Positions 8,043 to 16,738 of a stretch of DNA of 64,000 nucleotides are shown here, in pieces (the stretch's first letter is position 1; each line of letters begins with the position of its first letter). Source of the DNA: Mesobacillus subterraneus (GTDB lineage Bacteria; Bacillota; Bacilli; Bacillales; Cytobacillaceae); assembly GCF_003937825.1 (NCBI RefSeq), contig NZ_RSFW01000002.1:62001-126000 (forward strand), read 5' to 3'. The translations under genes were made by a program, and so were the position numbers. The notes beneath the pieces were generated by a model. It ran no database searches and had not been told where the DNA came from. It worked only from the letters and a program-made list of their open reading frames with translations.

Positions 8043-9504
8043 ATGGAATTTAGAATAAACAAAGGAGACTGGATTTTTTTCATTGTGTGTTTAGCGTTAG
8101 GTTTGCTGGCTGAAAGGTCGTTTCTGAATGGACAGATCGGCTTGTCCTATCTTGTATTCATCACTGGTTTTTATGGTGTTTTCTTATGGAGATTCCGTTC
8201 GCACCCTTTTACCAATAAAAAACTTGGGCTGCTCTTGATTATTTCTGTTTGGTTCCTGGCAGCGAGCTTCTTGTTACGGTCCAATATGATTCTGTATATG
8301 CTCAATATACTTGTGATTCCAGCACTGGTTTTTGTCCAGCTTGTGCTTGTGACCTATCCGCTGCAGAATCAGTGGCATAGATGGCCCTTTGTCCAAAAAT
8401 TGTTTTTGTCAGCAGGAGCTGCGATTGTCTACGTCGCCAGATTCCTCATGTATGGACCGAAACTTGGCTTTAAAGGAATGGATGAGAAAAATAGCATGGT
8501 ATTGAGAAAGGTCATGATCGGGGTGGCCATTTCTTTCCCGCTGCTTTTTGTGATCATCAACCTGCTTGTTTCAGCTGACCAGCAGTTTGGCGAAATATTG
8601 GGGACTCTTCCCCGCTGGCTGTCGGGGCTGAGAATAGAAGAAGAAATCCTCCGGACAATCGCGATTCTCTTTTACTCGCTGGTTATGTTCGGAGTCATGC
8701 AGGTGCTGAGGAAAAAACAGCCGCTTCCTGCAGAGCCTTTTGAGAAAAATGTCAGGATGAGCTGGGATAGCGTCATCAGTTTGACGGTCCTGATCCTATT
8801 GAATCTGGTTTATCTGCTTTTTGTCGTTGTTCAATTCAAGTATTTTTTCAGTGAAACACTTCACGCAGGATATACGTATGCCGAGTTTGCACGGAGGGGA
8901 TTTTTTGAATTGCTCTTTGTCACGATTCTCAATTTGCTGATTATCTCGACCGTCATTACATTTGTTGATGCGAATGCCAAGGGCATAAGGCGACTGCTGC
9001 AAGGATTGCTGTCCCTGCTCGTTTTTTTCTCCGGAGTCATGCTTTATTCGGCATTCATCAGGCTGTTAATGTATGAAGAAGCGTATGGATTTACTTTTTT
9101 CGAGAGTGCTGGCACATTCCTTTATGGTCTTCCTGCTCGTGGTCCTGGGGTATTCGTTCATGCGGATCTGGATGGAAAAACTATCGTTGATTCGTTTTTA
9201 TGTTATCTGGGCCATTATTTTCTATACAATCATCAATACGGTGCCGCTTGACCGCTTTGTGGTTGAGCAAAACCTGAAGCGCTATCAGGAGACAGGGAAA
9301 ATAGACATACACTACTTGAACTCCCTTTCCTACGACGGGGTAGAAGGGCTGGTAAGACTTTATAAGCTGAATCCGGGACATCCAGGACTGGCAGAACTTT
9401 TACAAATCAGGAAGGGAGAATTCCTGGATGAAGAGGTCAGCTGGAATTCTATCAATCTATCCAGAAAAAAAGCAGAAGAGGCTTTGATGAATCTGGAATT
9501 GTAA
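8043..9504 (+). pseudogene. DUF4173 multi-pass membrane protein, frameshifted
   Basis: Two overlapping frames together make one DUF4173/DUF4153-type protein of about 486 residues: roughly ten hydrophobic segments, then a short soluble tail (YLNSLSYDGVEGLVRLYKL) typical of the family's C terminus. The first frame runs off after FIRLLMYEEAYGFTF, and the second frame takes over at RVLAHSFMVFLLVVLGYSF. The switch falls in a run of six T residues near 9093-9098; five would restore one reading frame. It could be a true inactivating slip, programmed or phase-variable slippage, or a sequencing error. Two palindromes upstream suggest PadR control. The family function is unknown. Confidence 0.78.
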
Positions 9505-9620
9505 TGGGGTGAAGCCAAATATGGCGAAAATGAAAACAACCTCATCATTTGTTCCTAGATTTGTAACATATCGACATGTTTAATGATGATAAAATAACCT
9601 TAAGCCATACAAAGGGGAGC

Positions 9621-9983
9621 ATGATTGACATGGAAGGAATCTCTGATATCATCCAACTTTTAAAAAGTATTGAGGGCTCAATGACTTCATTGCATAAACG
9701 GACGGAAGAAATCGAAAAAAGACTGGAGCGCCTTGAAAAAGTCGACAGCATCGAACATCGGGTAACATCCAATCAGATTGATATAACAGATATTAAAGAC
9801 GCGCTGGAACGGATGGAAGAAATGCAAAGCGCCAAAATCGAAAGCATGCTGAAGGAATTAGTGGCGAGAGTGGAAAAGAAAAACAATGCCGAATTCAGCA
9901 CTATTCATAAACGCCTGGACTCACATCTGCTTAAATTAGGCAGGGTCGAGGAAGAAATCCTGATGGTACAGCAGGAGAAATAG
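9621..9983 (+). CDS. Small coiled-coil protein of unknown function
   Basis: About 120 residues, strongly acidic and helical, with heptad-like Leu/Ile spacing over almost the whole length (SIEGSMTSLHKRTEEIEKRL, then LKELVARVEKKNNAEF). No cysteine, membrane segment or enzyme motif is visible. ATG at 9621 directly follows AAAGGGGAGC; the next ATG at 9630 would have a longer spacing and is equally possible. A two-hairpin region follows the stop. I do not recognise a family; a cytoplasmic scaffold or regulator is only a guess. Confidence 0.65.
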   Translation: MIDMEGISDIIQLLKSIEGSMTSLHKRTEEIEKRLERLEKVDSIEHRVTSNQIDITDIKDALERMEEMQSAKIESMLKELVARVEKKNNAEFSTIHKRLDSHLLKLGRVEEEILMVQQEK

Positions 9984-10020
9984 TTCCTGCTTAGAGAGAC
10001 TGTATGTTATGCAGTCTCTC
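9970..10020 (+). terminator. Two adjacent hairpins after the coiled-coil gene
   Basis: AGCAGGA/TCCTGCT (9970-9991, spanning the stop codon) and GAGAGACTG/CAGTCTCTC (9994-10020). No T-run follows, so intrinsic termination is uncertain. Confidence 0.4.
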
Positions 10021-10242
10021 AAAATATCCCTCAAATCAAAACCTCCACAAAATATTCAAAAACGCTCAACCCCTTTATTTATAAGCCTTCAGGCCATTTA
10101 TCCGCACTCAAATGCTCAACTGTTCACAAAAAAGTTGCCATTGCCCAACAAGGACCGGGGATGGAAGAGGTATGATTGAAGTGTAATCATATAGCCATTG
10201 TTGGCAGATTAGCTGAGTATATTATCCTTCGAGGTGAGTCCT

Positions 10243-12039
10243 TTGAAATACGATTTAGTTCTTCTTCATGCTCCAAGTGTTTACGATTTCCGGAAGAATG
10301 CGCTTCTGGCGGGGCCAATCAGTGATGTCGTGCCCTCTTCTCCTGTTTTCGAAATGTATCCGATTGGGCTGACAAGCATTGCCGAATATCTTGAGCGCCA
10401 GGGATTGCGCGTGAAAATCATCAACATCGCCAACAGAATGCTGATGGATGCGAATTTCGATGTTGAGAGGAAATTGAAAAGAATCAAGACCAGGGCATTC
10501 GGTATCGACTTGCATTGGCTTCCACATGCACATGGCAGCATCGAACTTGCAAAAATCGTGAAGAATCTGCACCCGGAAACTCCTATCATCTTCGGCGGTC
10601 TTTCCGCAACCTATTACCATAAAGAATTGATTCAGTATCCATTCATTGATTTTGTCATGAGGGGCGATGCAACTGAAAAATTGATGCTTCTCCTGATTAA
10701 CCATTTGAAAAATGGCACCCATCAGCTTGGCGGGATCCCAAACCTTACCTGGATGGATCAAGGAAACCCTGTCTACAATCCATTAAGCCATGTGCCAGAC
10801 AGCCTCGATGAATTCGATATCCCAGGCTATCGATATACAATTAAATCAGTCTTCAAATATAAGAATTTCCTGGATCCGCTTCCGTATAACGGCTGGCTGC
10901 AGTATCCCAATACCGCCATCCTGACTGCCAAGGGATGTACACAGGGCTGCCTGATTTGCGGCGGCTCGAAACAATCCTATAAGGATAACTGCAACAGGAA
11001 GGTGCTGGCTAAGCGCTCCCCTGAAAAACTCGTGGAGGATATTCTTTTCATCCAGCGTTTCAGCAGGGCACCGATTTTCATTCTTCATGATATCCGCCAG
11101 GCGGGCAAAGAATATGTGGATGAATTCTTTGAACGGCTCGGTAAAATCAACCTGAAGAATGAATTGGTTTTCGAGCTTTTCCAATATGCGAACGAAGAGT
11201 TTTTCGAAAAAATCGAGAAGGTTGTCCCTAAGTACAGTGTCGAGCTGACCTTGGAGACTCATGATGAAAAAATCAGGCGCTATAATGGAAAATTCAATTG
11301 CACGAACGCAAAGGTAATCGAAACGCTGCAATCTGCACTGAAGCATGGCTGCAAGAAGATTGATATCTTTTTCATGGTCGGCATCCCGCATCAGGATTAC
11401 CAAAGTGCCCTTGAGAATGTCGATTTTTGTGAAAGGATTCACAACGAGTGCGGGCAGGATAAACGCCTTTCCTACTTTGTCGCACCGCTTGCGCCGTTCC
11501 TTGACCCTGCAAGCCCGGCTTTTGAGAATCCGGAAAAATACGGCTATAAGAAATTTTGCCATACCATCGAGGACCATAGAAAGGCAATCACTCAGCCATC
11601 CTGGAAATACATGCTCAGCTTCGAGACAGATTTCATGACAAGGGATGATATTGTAAGATCTACCTATGAATCTGCCAGAAACCTTAATACATTTAAACTT
11701 AAGTATGGACTTGTCGATCAAAAAACACATGATGATGTAAATGAAAAAATAGCCAAATCTCTGGAATACATTGATAAAATTGATGAGATTGTTGCCCTTC
11801 CTGAACAGGAGAAAGAACGGCAGCTCTCCTTGCTCAGCAAAGAGATGGAGGAAGTGAACAAATACAGCATCTGTGGCAAACATGAATTGAAGTGGGAAGT
11901 GAAAAAACATTACGCCAACATTTTTTCCCTTACGGCCATTGGAATTGAGCTATTGGTTGATGACATTGTCATCAACATGAAACAGCGCTTAAGTTCATAT
12001 AATAAGAGAGTCGCTGAGGCATCAAAAAGCAGGTCATAA
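10243..12039 (+). CDS. B12-binding-domain radical SAM protein
   Basis: Protein of about 598 residues. The N-terminal third looks like a cobalamin-binding Rossmann domain (YDLVLLHAPS, then FGGLSATYYH), and a radical SAM barrel follows with the cluster motif CTQGCLIC (CxxxCxxC) near residue 226. Later segments (VELTLETHDEKIRRYNGKF, KIDIFFMVGIP) fit the barrel. It resembles the Ta0216-type B12/radical SAM family (TIGR04190 from memory), whose reaction is unknown; a methyl transfer or rearrangement is possible. TTG at 10243 fits the ribosome site GAGGTGA at 10231; the GTG at 10234 lies within that site. It is monocistronic with its own terminator. Confidence 0.82.
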   Translation: MKYDLVLLHAPSVYDFRKNALLAGPISDVVPSSPVFEMYPIGLTSIAEYLERQGLRVKIINIANRMLMDANFDVERKLKRIKTRAFGIDLHWLPHAHGSIELAKIVKNLHPETPIIFGGLSATYYHKELIQYPFIDFVMRGDATEKLMLLLINHLKNGTHQLGGIPNLTWMDQGNPVYNPLSHVPDSLDEFDIPGYRYTIKSVFKYKNFLDPLPYNGWLQYPNTAILTAKGCTQGCLICGGSKQSYKDNCNRKVLAKRSPEKLVEDILFIQRFSRAPIFILHDIRQAGKEYVDEFFERLGKINLKNELVFELFQYANEEFFEKIEKVVPKYSVELTLETHDEKIRRYNGKFNCTNAKVIETLQSALKHGCKKIDIFFMVGIPHQDYQSALENVDFCERIHNECGQDKRLSYFVAPLAPFLDPASPAFENPEKYGYKKFCHTIEDHRKAITQPSWKYMLSFETDFMTRDDIVRSTYESARNLNTFKLKYGLVDQKTHDDVNEKIAKSLEYIDKIDEIVALPEQEKERQLSLLSKEMEEVNKYSICGKHELKWEVKKHYANIFSLTAIGIELLVDDIVINMKQRLSSYNKRVAEASKSRS

Positions 12040-12046
12040 AACCGGT

Positions 12047-12076
12047 CCACCAGGAACTTCCTGGTGGGCTTTTGTT
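12047..12076 (+). terminator. Terminator after the radical SAM gene
   Basis: CCACCAGG and CCTGGTGG arms with a short loop, followed by CTTTTGTTTT. Confidence 0.8.
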
Positions 12077-12169
12077 TTGGTAGATTTTTAAAAAAGGTTT
12101 AAACAGTTCAATAACGTGAAAAAGTAGAAAATAATTCTATTAAAAGAAAACTGCAAAGCGGGTGAAGGC

Positions 12170-13129
12170 ATGTCATCAGTTGTTGAATTTTTTAAAAGAG
12201 GGAATAAGTCCTCAGGGATTGCCGCCCTCGGGAATACTTTTCTGGCAATCGTAAAAGGAATTGCTGCTGTCATCAGCGGAAGCGGGACGATGCTTGCCAC
12301 AACACTTCACTCTGTTGCGGATGCATTGAACCAATTCTTTGTTTTCATCGGCAGTGCGATTTCGGAAAAAGAAGCAACAAAACGCTTCCCGACCGGATTT
12401 GGACGGGTAGTCAATTTGTTTGTGTTAGTGGCTGTGATCATTGTTTCCATCATGGCCTATGAGACAATCCTTAAAGGATGGGAATTGATCCAGCATCCAA
12501 AGGCCTCAACCAATATGTGGCTTAATGTCATTATTATGATAGTGGCGGTCCTGGTTGACGGTGGAATTCTCATCAAAGCCATGAAGGAGATTGCTCATGA
12601 GACAAGGAGCGAGGCAACAGGCTTTGGGATAGTCGCCAATGCGTTCAAAAATGTCGGATTGGCATCACCGCCGACCAAGCTGGTTTTTTACGAAGATTTG
12701 ATTGCCACTTTTGGCGCTCTGCTTGCACTGGTATCCATTGTGCTGGCCCATGTGACAGGTTTTTATTTCCTCGATGGCATCGGAACCCTTCTGATCGGCA
12801 TCCTTCTGGTTGGGATCGCCTTGAAAATAGGCTATGAGAACACCGTGGGCTTGATCGGGGTTGCTGCACCAAAGGTAGTGGAAGACAGAATCGCAAGGAC
12901 CATTTTATCTGATCCTGATGTCATCGATATAAATACTCTCAGGATCGTTCAGGAGGGAAGGCAGTATCACGTCGAGAGTTATCTGGAACTCCGAAAAGGA
13001 CTGACCCTTGCTGATGCAGATGATATTAAGTTCAGAGTCAGGGACAAGGTCTTGACTGACCCGGATGTGGATGATGTGATTATGGGCATCATTGAAGCAG
13101 ATGATGTCCAAAACTGGCAGCTGAAATAA
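12170..13129 (+). CDS. CDF-family cation transporter (SLC30A9-like subgroup)
   Basis: 319-residue cation diffusion facilitator with six hydrophobic segments and a C-terminal cytoplasmic domain. Helix 2 carries HSVADALNQ and helix 5 carries YEDLIATFG. This HSxADxxNQ/ED pairing marks the SLC30A9-like branch rather than the HxxxD/HxxxD zinc exporters such as the CzcD at the start of the window. The substrate may be Zn, Mn or Fe; the sequence does not decide. The ATG follows GGGTGAAGG. A strong symmetrical hairpin separates it from the convergent CorC/HlyC-type gene. Confidence 0.87.
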   Translation: MSSVVEFFKRGNKSSGIAALGNTFLAIVKGIAAVISGSGTMLATTLHSVADALNQFFVFIGSAISEKEATKRFPTGFGRVVNLFVLVAVIIVSIMAYETILKGWELIQHPKASTNMWLNVIIMIVAVLVDGGILIKAMKEIAHETRSEATGFGIVANAFKNVGLASPPTKLVFYEDLIATFGALLALVSIVLAHVTGFYFLDGIGTLLIGILLVGIALKIGYENTVGLIGVAAPKVVEDRIARTILSDPDVIDINTLRIVQEGRQYHVESYLELRKGLTLADADDIKFRVRDKVLTDPDVDDVIMGIIEADDVQNWQLK

Positions 13130-13136
13130 AAACAAA

Positions 13137-13169
13137 AATCCAGGCTGGAATTCAGCCTGGATTTTTTTT
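13137..13169. terminator. Bidirectional terminator
   Basis: AATCCAGGCTG and CAGCCTGGATT form an 11-bp stem with T8 on the plus strand. On the minus strand A/T-rich sequence follows, so it can serve both convergent genes. Confidence 0.88.
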
Positions 13170-14517
13170 ATGATACAACCTCAGTCTTGTTCAGGAAGAA
13201 GTTTTCCGCCGGTTTTTCTGTTTCTGGTTGTTTTGTTACTTCAATATATTTTATGTGGTGTTCTTCCATCTCAATAATTTTGAAATGGTAGGAGCCGAAG
13301 CTTATGAAATCTCCTTGCTTGACCTCGTAATTCTCGGTAAGGATCCAGCCGCCAATTGTATCGACATCTTCATCATTAATATCCAGGCTAAGAAGGTCAT
13401 TAACCTCGCTCACAAGTACCTTGGCATCAATGATATAGTGGCTCTCCTTGATTTTGCGGATCATCGGAACTTCATCCATATCAAACTCATCACGAATTTC
13501 GCCGACAATTTCCTCAAGAATATCCTCGACAGTTACCATCCCGGAAGTTCCACCGTATTCATCCATCAAAATCGCCATGTGGATCCGTTCCTTTTGCATT
13601 TTTACCAGCAAATCATGGATTGGGATACTGTCGATGACCCTGATGATGGGACGAATATATGAATCTAGCGATTTTTTGCCGCGGCCTGGCTCATTGATCA
13701 GGTCAGTCATTACTTCTTTGATATTGACCAGCCCGACGATATGGTCCTTGTCGCCGTCAATGACAGGGTAGCGGGTGAATTTCTCTTCTTTCACCACCTG
13801 GAGGAAAGTCTCCAGAGTATCTTCAATTGACAATGAAATGATTTCCGTCCGGGGCACCATGATTTCTTTGGCGATCCGATTGTCGAATTCGAAGATTTTA
13901 TTTACATACTTAAACTCTGACTGGTTGATTTCACCACTTTTCAAGCTCTCAGACAGGATTATGCGAAGCTCTTCTTCAGAATGCGCCAGATCATGCTCTG
14001 AGGCAGGTTTAAGCCCCACGAGTCTTATAGCAAAACGGGCAGAGCCGTTCAGCAGCCAGATGAATGGATACATGATCTTATAGAACAGAATCAGAGGACC
14101 GGCAGTATTCAATGAAACCCATTCGGCTTTTTGGATTGCCAGTGTTTTTGGCGCCAGCTCACCCACTACGACATGCAAGAAGGTGATGATCGAGAACGCA
14201 ATCGCAATTGACAAAACATGTCCAAAGGATTCAGAGATCTCCAGGTTTTGAAAAACCGGTTTTAGCAAATCAGCAATTGCCGGTTCACCAAGCCAGCCTA
14301 TTGCAAGTGCGGTAATGGTAATACCGAGCTGGCAAGCGGATAGATACTCATCCAGATTGGAAATCACTTTTTTGGCGAGCACCGCTTTTTTGCTTCCTTC
14401 CTCTATTAACTGATCGATTCTGGAACTTCTCACTTTAACAATCGCAAATTCTGATACGACAAAAAATGCCGTTAAAGCAATTAAAATGGCTATCCAAACC
14501 AAGTTAAATATGTCCAA
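13168..14517 (-). CDS. CorC/HlyC-type (DUF21-CBS) transporter
   Basis: Membrane protein of about 449 residues: a DUF21 (CNNM) domain with three to four helices (about 1-190), a tandem CBS pair (about 215-340, with MVPRTEIISL and VEDILEEIVGEI) and a C-terminal CorC_HlyC domain (about 355-435). Relatives export Mg2+ (MpfA) or are annotated hemolysin C. TTG at 14517 (MDIFNLVWIAIL) matches the usual family start and follows AAGGGAAC. The frame open to 14565 adds non-conserved residues. The long upstream leader is highly structured (see 14607-14708) and suggests RNA-level control by an ion or small molecule. Confidence 0.88.
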   Translation of the reverse strand: MDIFNLVWIAILIALTAFFVVSEFAIVKVRSSRIDQLIEEGSKKAVLAKKVISNLDEYLSACQLGITITALAIGWLGEPAIADLLKPVFQNLEISESFGHVLSIAIAFSIITFLHVVVGELAPKTLAIQKAEWVSLNTAGPLILFYKIMYPFIWLLNGSARFAIRLVGLKPASEHDLAHSEEELRIILSESLKSGEINQSEFKYVNKIFEFDNRIAKEIMVPRTEIISLSIEDTLETFLQVVKEEKFTRYPVIDGDKDHIVGLVNIKEVMTDLINEPGRGKKSLDSYIRPIIRVIDSIPIHDLLVKMQKERIHMAILMDEYGGTSGMVTVEDILEEIVGEIRDEFDMDEVPMIRKIKESHYIIDAKVLVSEVNDLLSLDINDEDVDTIGGWILTENYEVKQGDFISFGSYHFKIIEMEEHHIKYIEVTKQPETEKPAENFFLNKTEVVS

Positions 14518-14580
14518 ATAAGTTCCCTTATCCCGCGGATTAGCGGGTAAGGAGTCACCTCCCAATAAACTGAAAATGAA

Positions 14581-14750
14581 GCCTGCTTACAGGCTTGATT
14601 TTTTAAATCAAGAACCATTCATGGCCCGTTTCCGTGCGGCTTGGGACAGCCAGGGCCCATATCCTGTTAGTCTGTTCCGTCCGCAGCCAGGGCTGTTACA
14701 TTCTTGATACGATAGAGTGCCCCATCATACCACCTCAGCTTTTATCATTT
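14581..14750 (-). ncRNA. Structured leader RNA of the CorC/HlyC-type gene, class not recognised
   Basis: On the minus strand an 8-bp stem AUCAAGAA/UUCUUGAU (14708-14701 with 14614-14607) encloses about 86 bases containing UGCGG/CCGCA and ACAGCC/GGCUGU pairings and two copies of CCCUGGCUG. The 3' strand of this closing stem can instead pair downstream as CUUGAUUU/AAAUCAAG with a 3-base loop. A second hairpin AAGCCUG/CAGGCUU follows. Mutually exclusive stems of this kind are typical riboswitch expression platforms. It is not the M-box, yybP-ykoY, ydaO or NiCo consensus as I remember them. Confidence 0.6.
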
Positions 14751-14757
14751 AAATTTA

Positions 14758-14763
14758 ATTATA
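14758..14763 (-). promoter_or_regulatory. Extended -10 promoter element of the CorC/HlyC-type gene
   Basis: On the minus strand TGGTATAAT matches the extended -10 consensus TGnTATAAT; the -35 is poor. It places the transcript start near 14750, giving a leader of about 230 bases. Confidence 0.6.
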
Positions 14764-15012
14764 CCATATTGTGAATAAGTAAAGGGAACATAAATACGGT
14801 TTGCTTATAATGTATGAAAAGGACACATAAAGTATGAAGTTTATGATTAATTATATTGGAAAATTCTGATTTTAACAAATCTCATCAAATACTGGATGCC
14901 ATAAATTTTCCCAATGGTAAAAATGCCCTTATAATAAGGTATTTAACAATTTTAGTTTGAAACAAATCCAAATTTTCTGTAAAATCGAAGAGAGAGGAGG
15001 CTGTCCATACGT

Positions 15013-16080
15013 ATGCTTTTATCCACCCTGGAAAGTAAATTGAAAAATCTCGGAAAACTTAACGACAAGATCTGGGTCGAGCCTGCCATGGATTTCATTT
15101 GCAAACGGACCCCGGAAGGGCTTATTAAATATGTGTCTCCAGCGGTTGTCTCTATGCTCGGGTATCAACCTTCTGAATTAGTTGGGAGGCTGTATACATT
15201 ATTCGTACATGCTGAGGATTATAAAAGGATCTCTGGGATTGCTGTGCCTGAAGGGGAAGAAGTGTGCTGTCTCACATATCGAATCAAACGGAAAGACGGA
15301 GTGTATATTTGGGTCAGTTCGCAAATTTCGGTCGTGCGCCATCCTGAAACAGAAGAACCGTTCGAATTCATTTCGATGACGAGTGATGTATCTGCAAAAG
15401 TGAAGGCTGAGCATTTCATGCTTGAATATGAAAAATTGAATGTCGTTGGCCAGCTTGCAGCAGGAATTGCGCATGAAATCAAAAACCCTTTGACGAGCCT
15501 AAAAGGTTTTATCCAGCTTATGAAAGCAGGGAAGGAATTGAATCACAGCTACCTTTCCATCATGGAAGAGGAAATCAAGCGTATGGAGGCGGTTTCCAAA
15601 GAATTGATGATGATGGCAAAGCCGCATAAATCTGATTTTAAAACCTTTGATATAAATGAATTGGCCGATCATGCCATTACGTTGCTGATGGCAGAAGCGG
15701 CCAAAAAATGTGTGGAAATCTCCAAACGTTCCACTCTGAAGGATGGAAAGTTTCTTTGTGATGGAAATAAAATCAAGCAGGTACTGATCAACCTGCTGAT
15801 GAACGCCATTGATGCTATGGACCTTCCCGGGGAAATCACTGTTGCCATATCAGAATCCGGTAAGGACCTTAGGGTATCCATTATTGATACTGGCAAAGGA
15901 ATTCCTGCGGAAGATTTGGACAAGATCGGAAAGCCGTTTTTTACCACAAAGGAAAATGGAAATGGTCTTGGATTGATGATTTGCCATAAGATCGTGGAAG
16001 AGCATGGCGGGAAGATTACGGTCAATTCGGGCAAGAAGGGAACGACATTCACCATCCATTTGCCAGTCAAGGAAGAATAG
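15013..16080 (+). CDS. PAS-domain sporulation-type histidine kinase
   Basis: 355-residue cytoplasmic sensor kinase. A PAS domain occupies about residues 25-135 (DFICKRTPEGLIKYVSPAVV). The HisKA domain carries the phospho-acceptor in HEIKNPLTSLKGFIQLMK (His near residue 156), the wording typical of KinA/KinE-type sporulation kinases. A GHKL ATPase domain follows, with N-box NLLMNAIDAM, DTGKGIP, PFFTTKENGNGLGL and a final G2-type segment. There are no membrane helices and no adjacent response regulator gene, so it is an orphan kinase, probably feeding the Spo0F phosphorelay. A GAGGAGG site lies 12 bases before the ATG, somewhat far. Confidence 0.87.
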   Translation: MLLSTLESKLKNLGKLNDKIWVEPAMDFICKRTPEGLIKYVSPAVVSMLGYQPSELVGRLYTLFVHAEDYKRISGIAVPEGEEVCCLTYRIKRKDGVYIWVSSQISVVRHPETEEPFEFISMTSDVSAKVKAEHFMLEYEKLNVVGQLAAGIAHEIKNPLTSLKGFIQLMKAGKELNHSYLSIMEEEIKRMEAVSKELMMMAKPHKSDFKTFDINELADHAITLLMAEAAKKCVEISKRSTLKDGKFLCDGNKIKQVLINLLMNAIDAMDLPGEITVAISESGKDLRVSIIDTGKGIPAEDLDKIGKPFFTTKENGNGLGLMICHKIVEEHGGKITVNSGKKGTTFTIHLPVKEE

Positions 16081-16083
16081 TGC

Positions 16084-16626
16084 TCATCCCCTCCAATCTC
16101 TTGAAAGGACGCCATATACCATCAAGTCGTGGAAATGTCCATTCACGAATTCCCCGTCTCGAATCAGCCCCTCTTTTACAAACCCCATTTTCTCAGGAAT
16201 CGCTTTGCTTTTGTGATTGTCTTTTCCGCAGCGGATTTCGATTCGATTGAGGGACAAATCAGAGAAAGCATAGTTTATTAGGGCTTTCACCGTCCTGGTC
16301 GTGAGGCCTTTTCCTTGCATTTTTTCCGACAGGTAATAGCCGATGCTTGCATAGGAATTGCCCCAGTCAATTCCATGGAGACTGATACTGCCTGCAAGCC
16401 TTCCCCGGTACCATATGCCAAAATGGCAGCTCCTCCGTTCCTGGAAGCCCTTTTGCCACATCTGGATCACCCAATAAAATTGCTCTGGGAAGCGTAGGCT
16501 GTCAACCCAGGGAAGCCATTGACGCAAATACCCACGGGTGGAATCCACGAGCCAAAACAATTCCCAAGCTTCATTCGTCTCGAAAATCCTCAGTTCAAGT
16601 TCAGAATCCACTTTGATTGAAACCAT
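16084..16626 (-). CDS. GNAT acetyltransferase, RimJ/RimL type
   Basis: About 180 residues with the RimJ/RimL-type GNAT order: substrate segment (STRGYLRQWLPWVDSL), central beta strands (GRLAGSISLHGI, then SYASIGYYLS), the acetyl-CoA loop region (MQGKGLTTRTVKALINYAF) and NRIEIRCGKDNHKSKAIPEKMGF. Relatives acetylate ribosomal protein N termini, spermidine or antibiotics; the true substrate is unknown. The start at 16626 follows AGGAGGT with ideal spacing; ten upstream codons in frame are discarded. It converges with the kinase gene. Confidence 0.86.
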   Translation of the reverse strand: MVSIKVDSELELRIFETNEAWELFWLVDSTRGYLRQWLPWVDSLRFPEQFYWVIQMWQKGFQERRSCHFGIWYRGRLAGSISLHGIDWGNSYASIGYYLSEKMQGKGLTTRTVKALINYAFSDLSLNRIEIRCGKDNHKSKAIPEKMGFVKEGLIRDGEFVNGHFHDLMVYGVLSRDWRG

Positions 16627-16738
16627 ATATACCTCCTGTTTGGTATAATCAGGCAATTCATGGCTTTGTGTTTAATTTCTCAAAGAGAGGGAAAAAAGCT
16701 TTACATTGTTTTTTATACTTTTTTCTGGGAGGAAGAAC

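Noticed and set aside
10846-11910. 354-codon antisense frame inside the radical SAM gene
   Set aside because: Fully overlaps a clear gene, has no family features and no ribosome site.
14607-14708. M-box, yybP-ykoY or ydaO riboswitch
   Set aside because: Their conserved sequence blocks, as I remember them, are not present; left as an unassigned structured leader.
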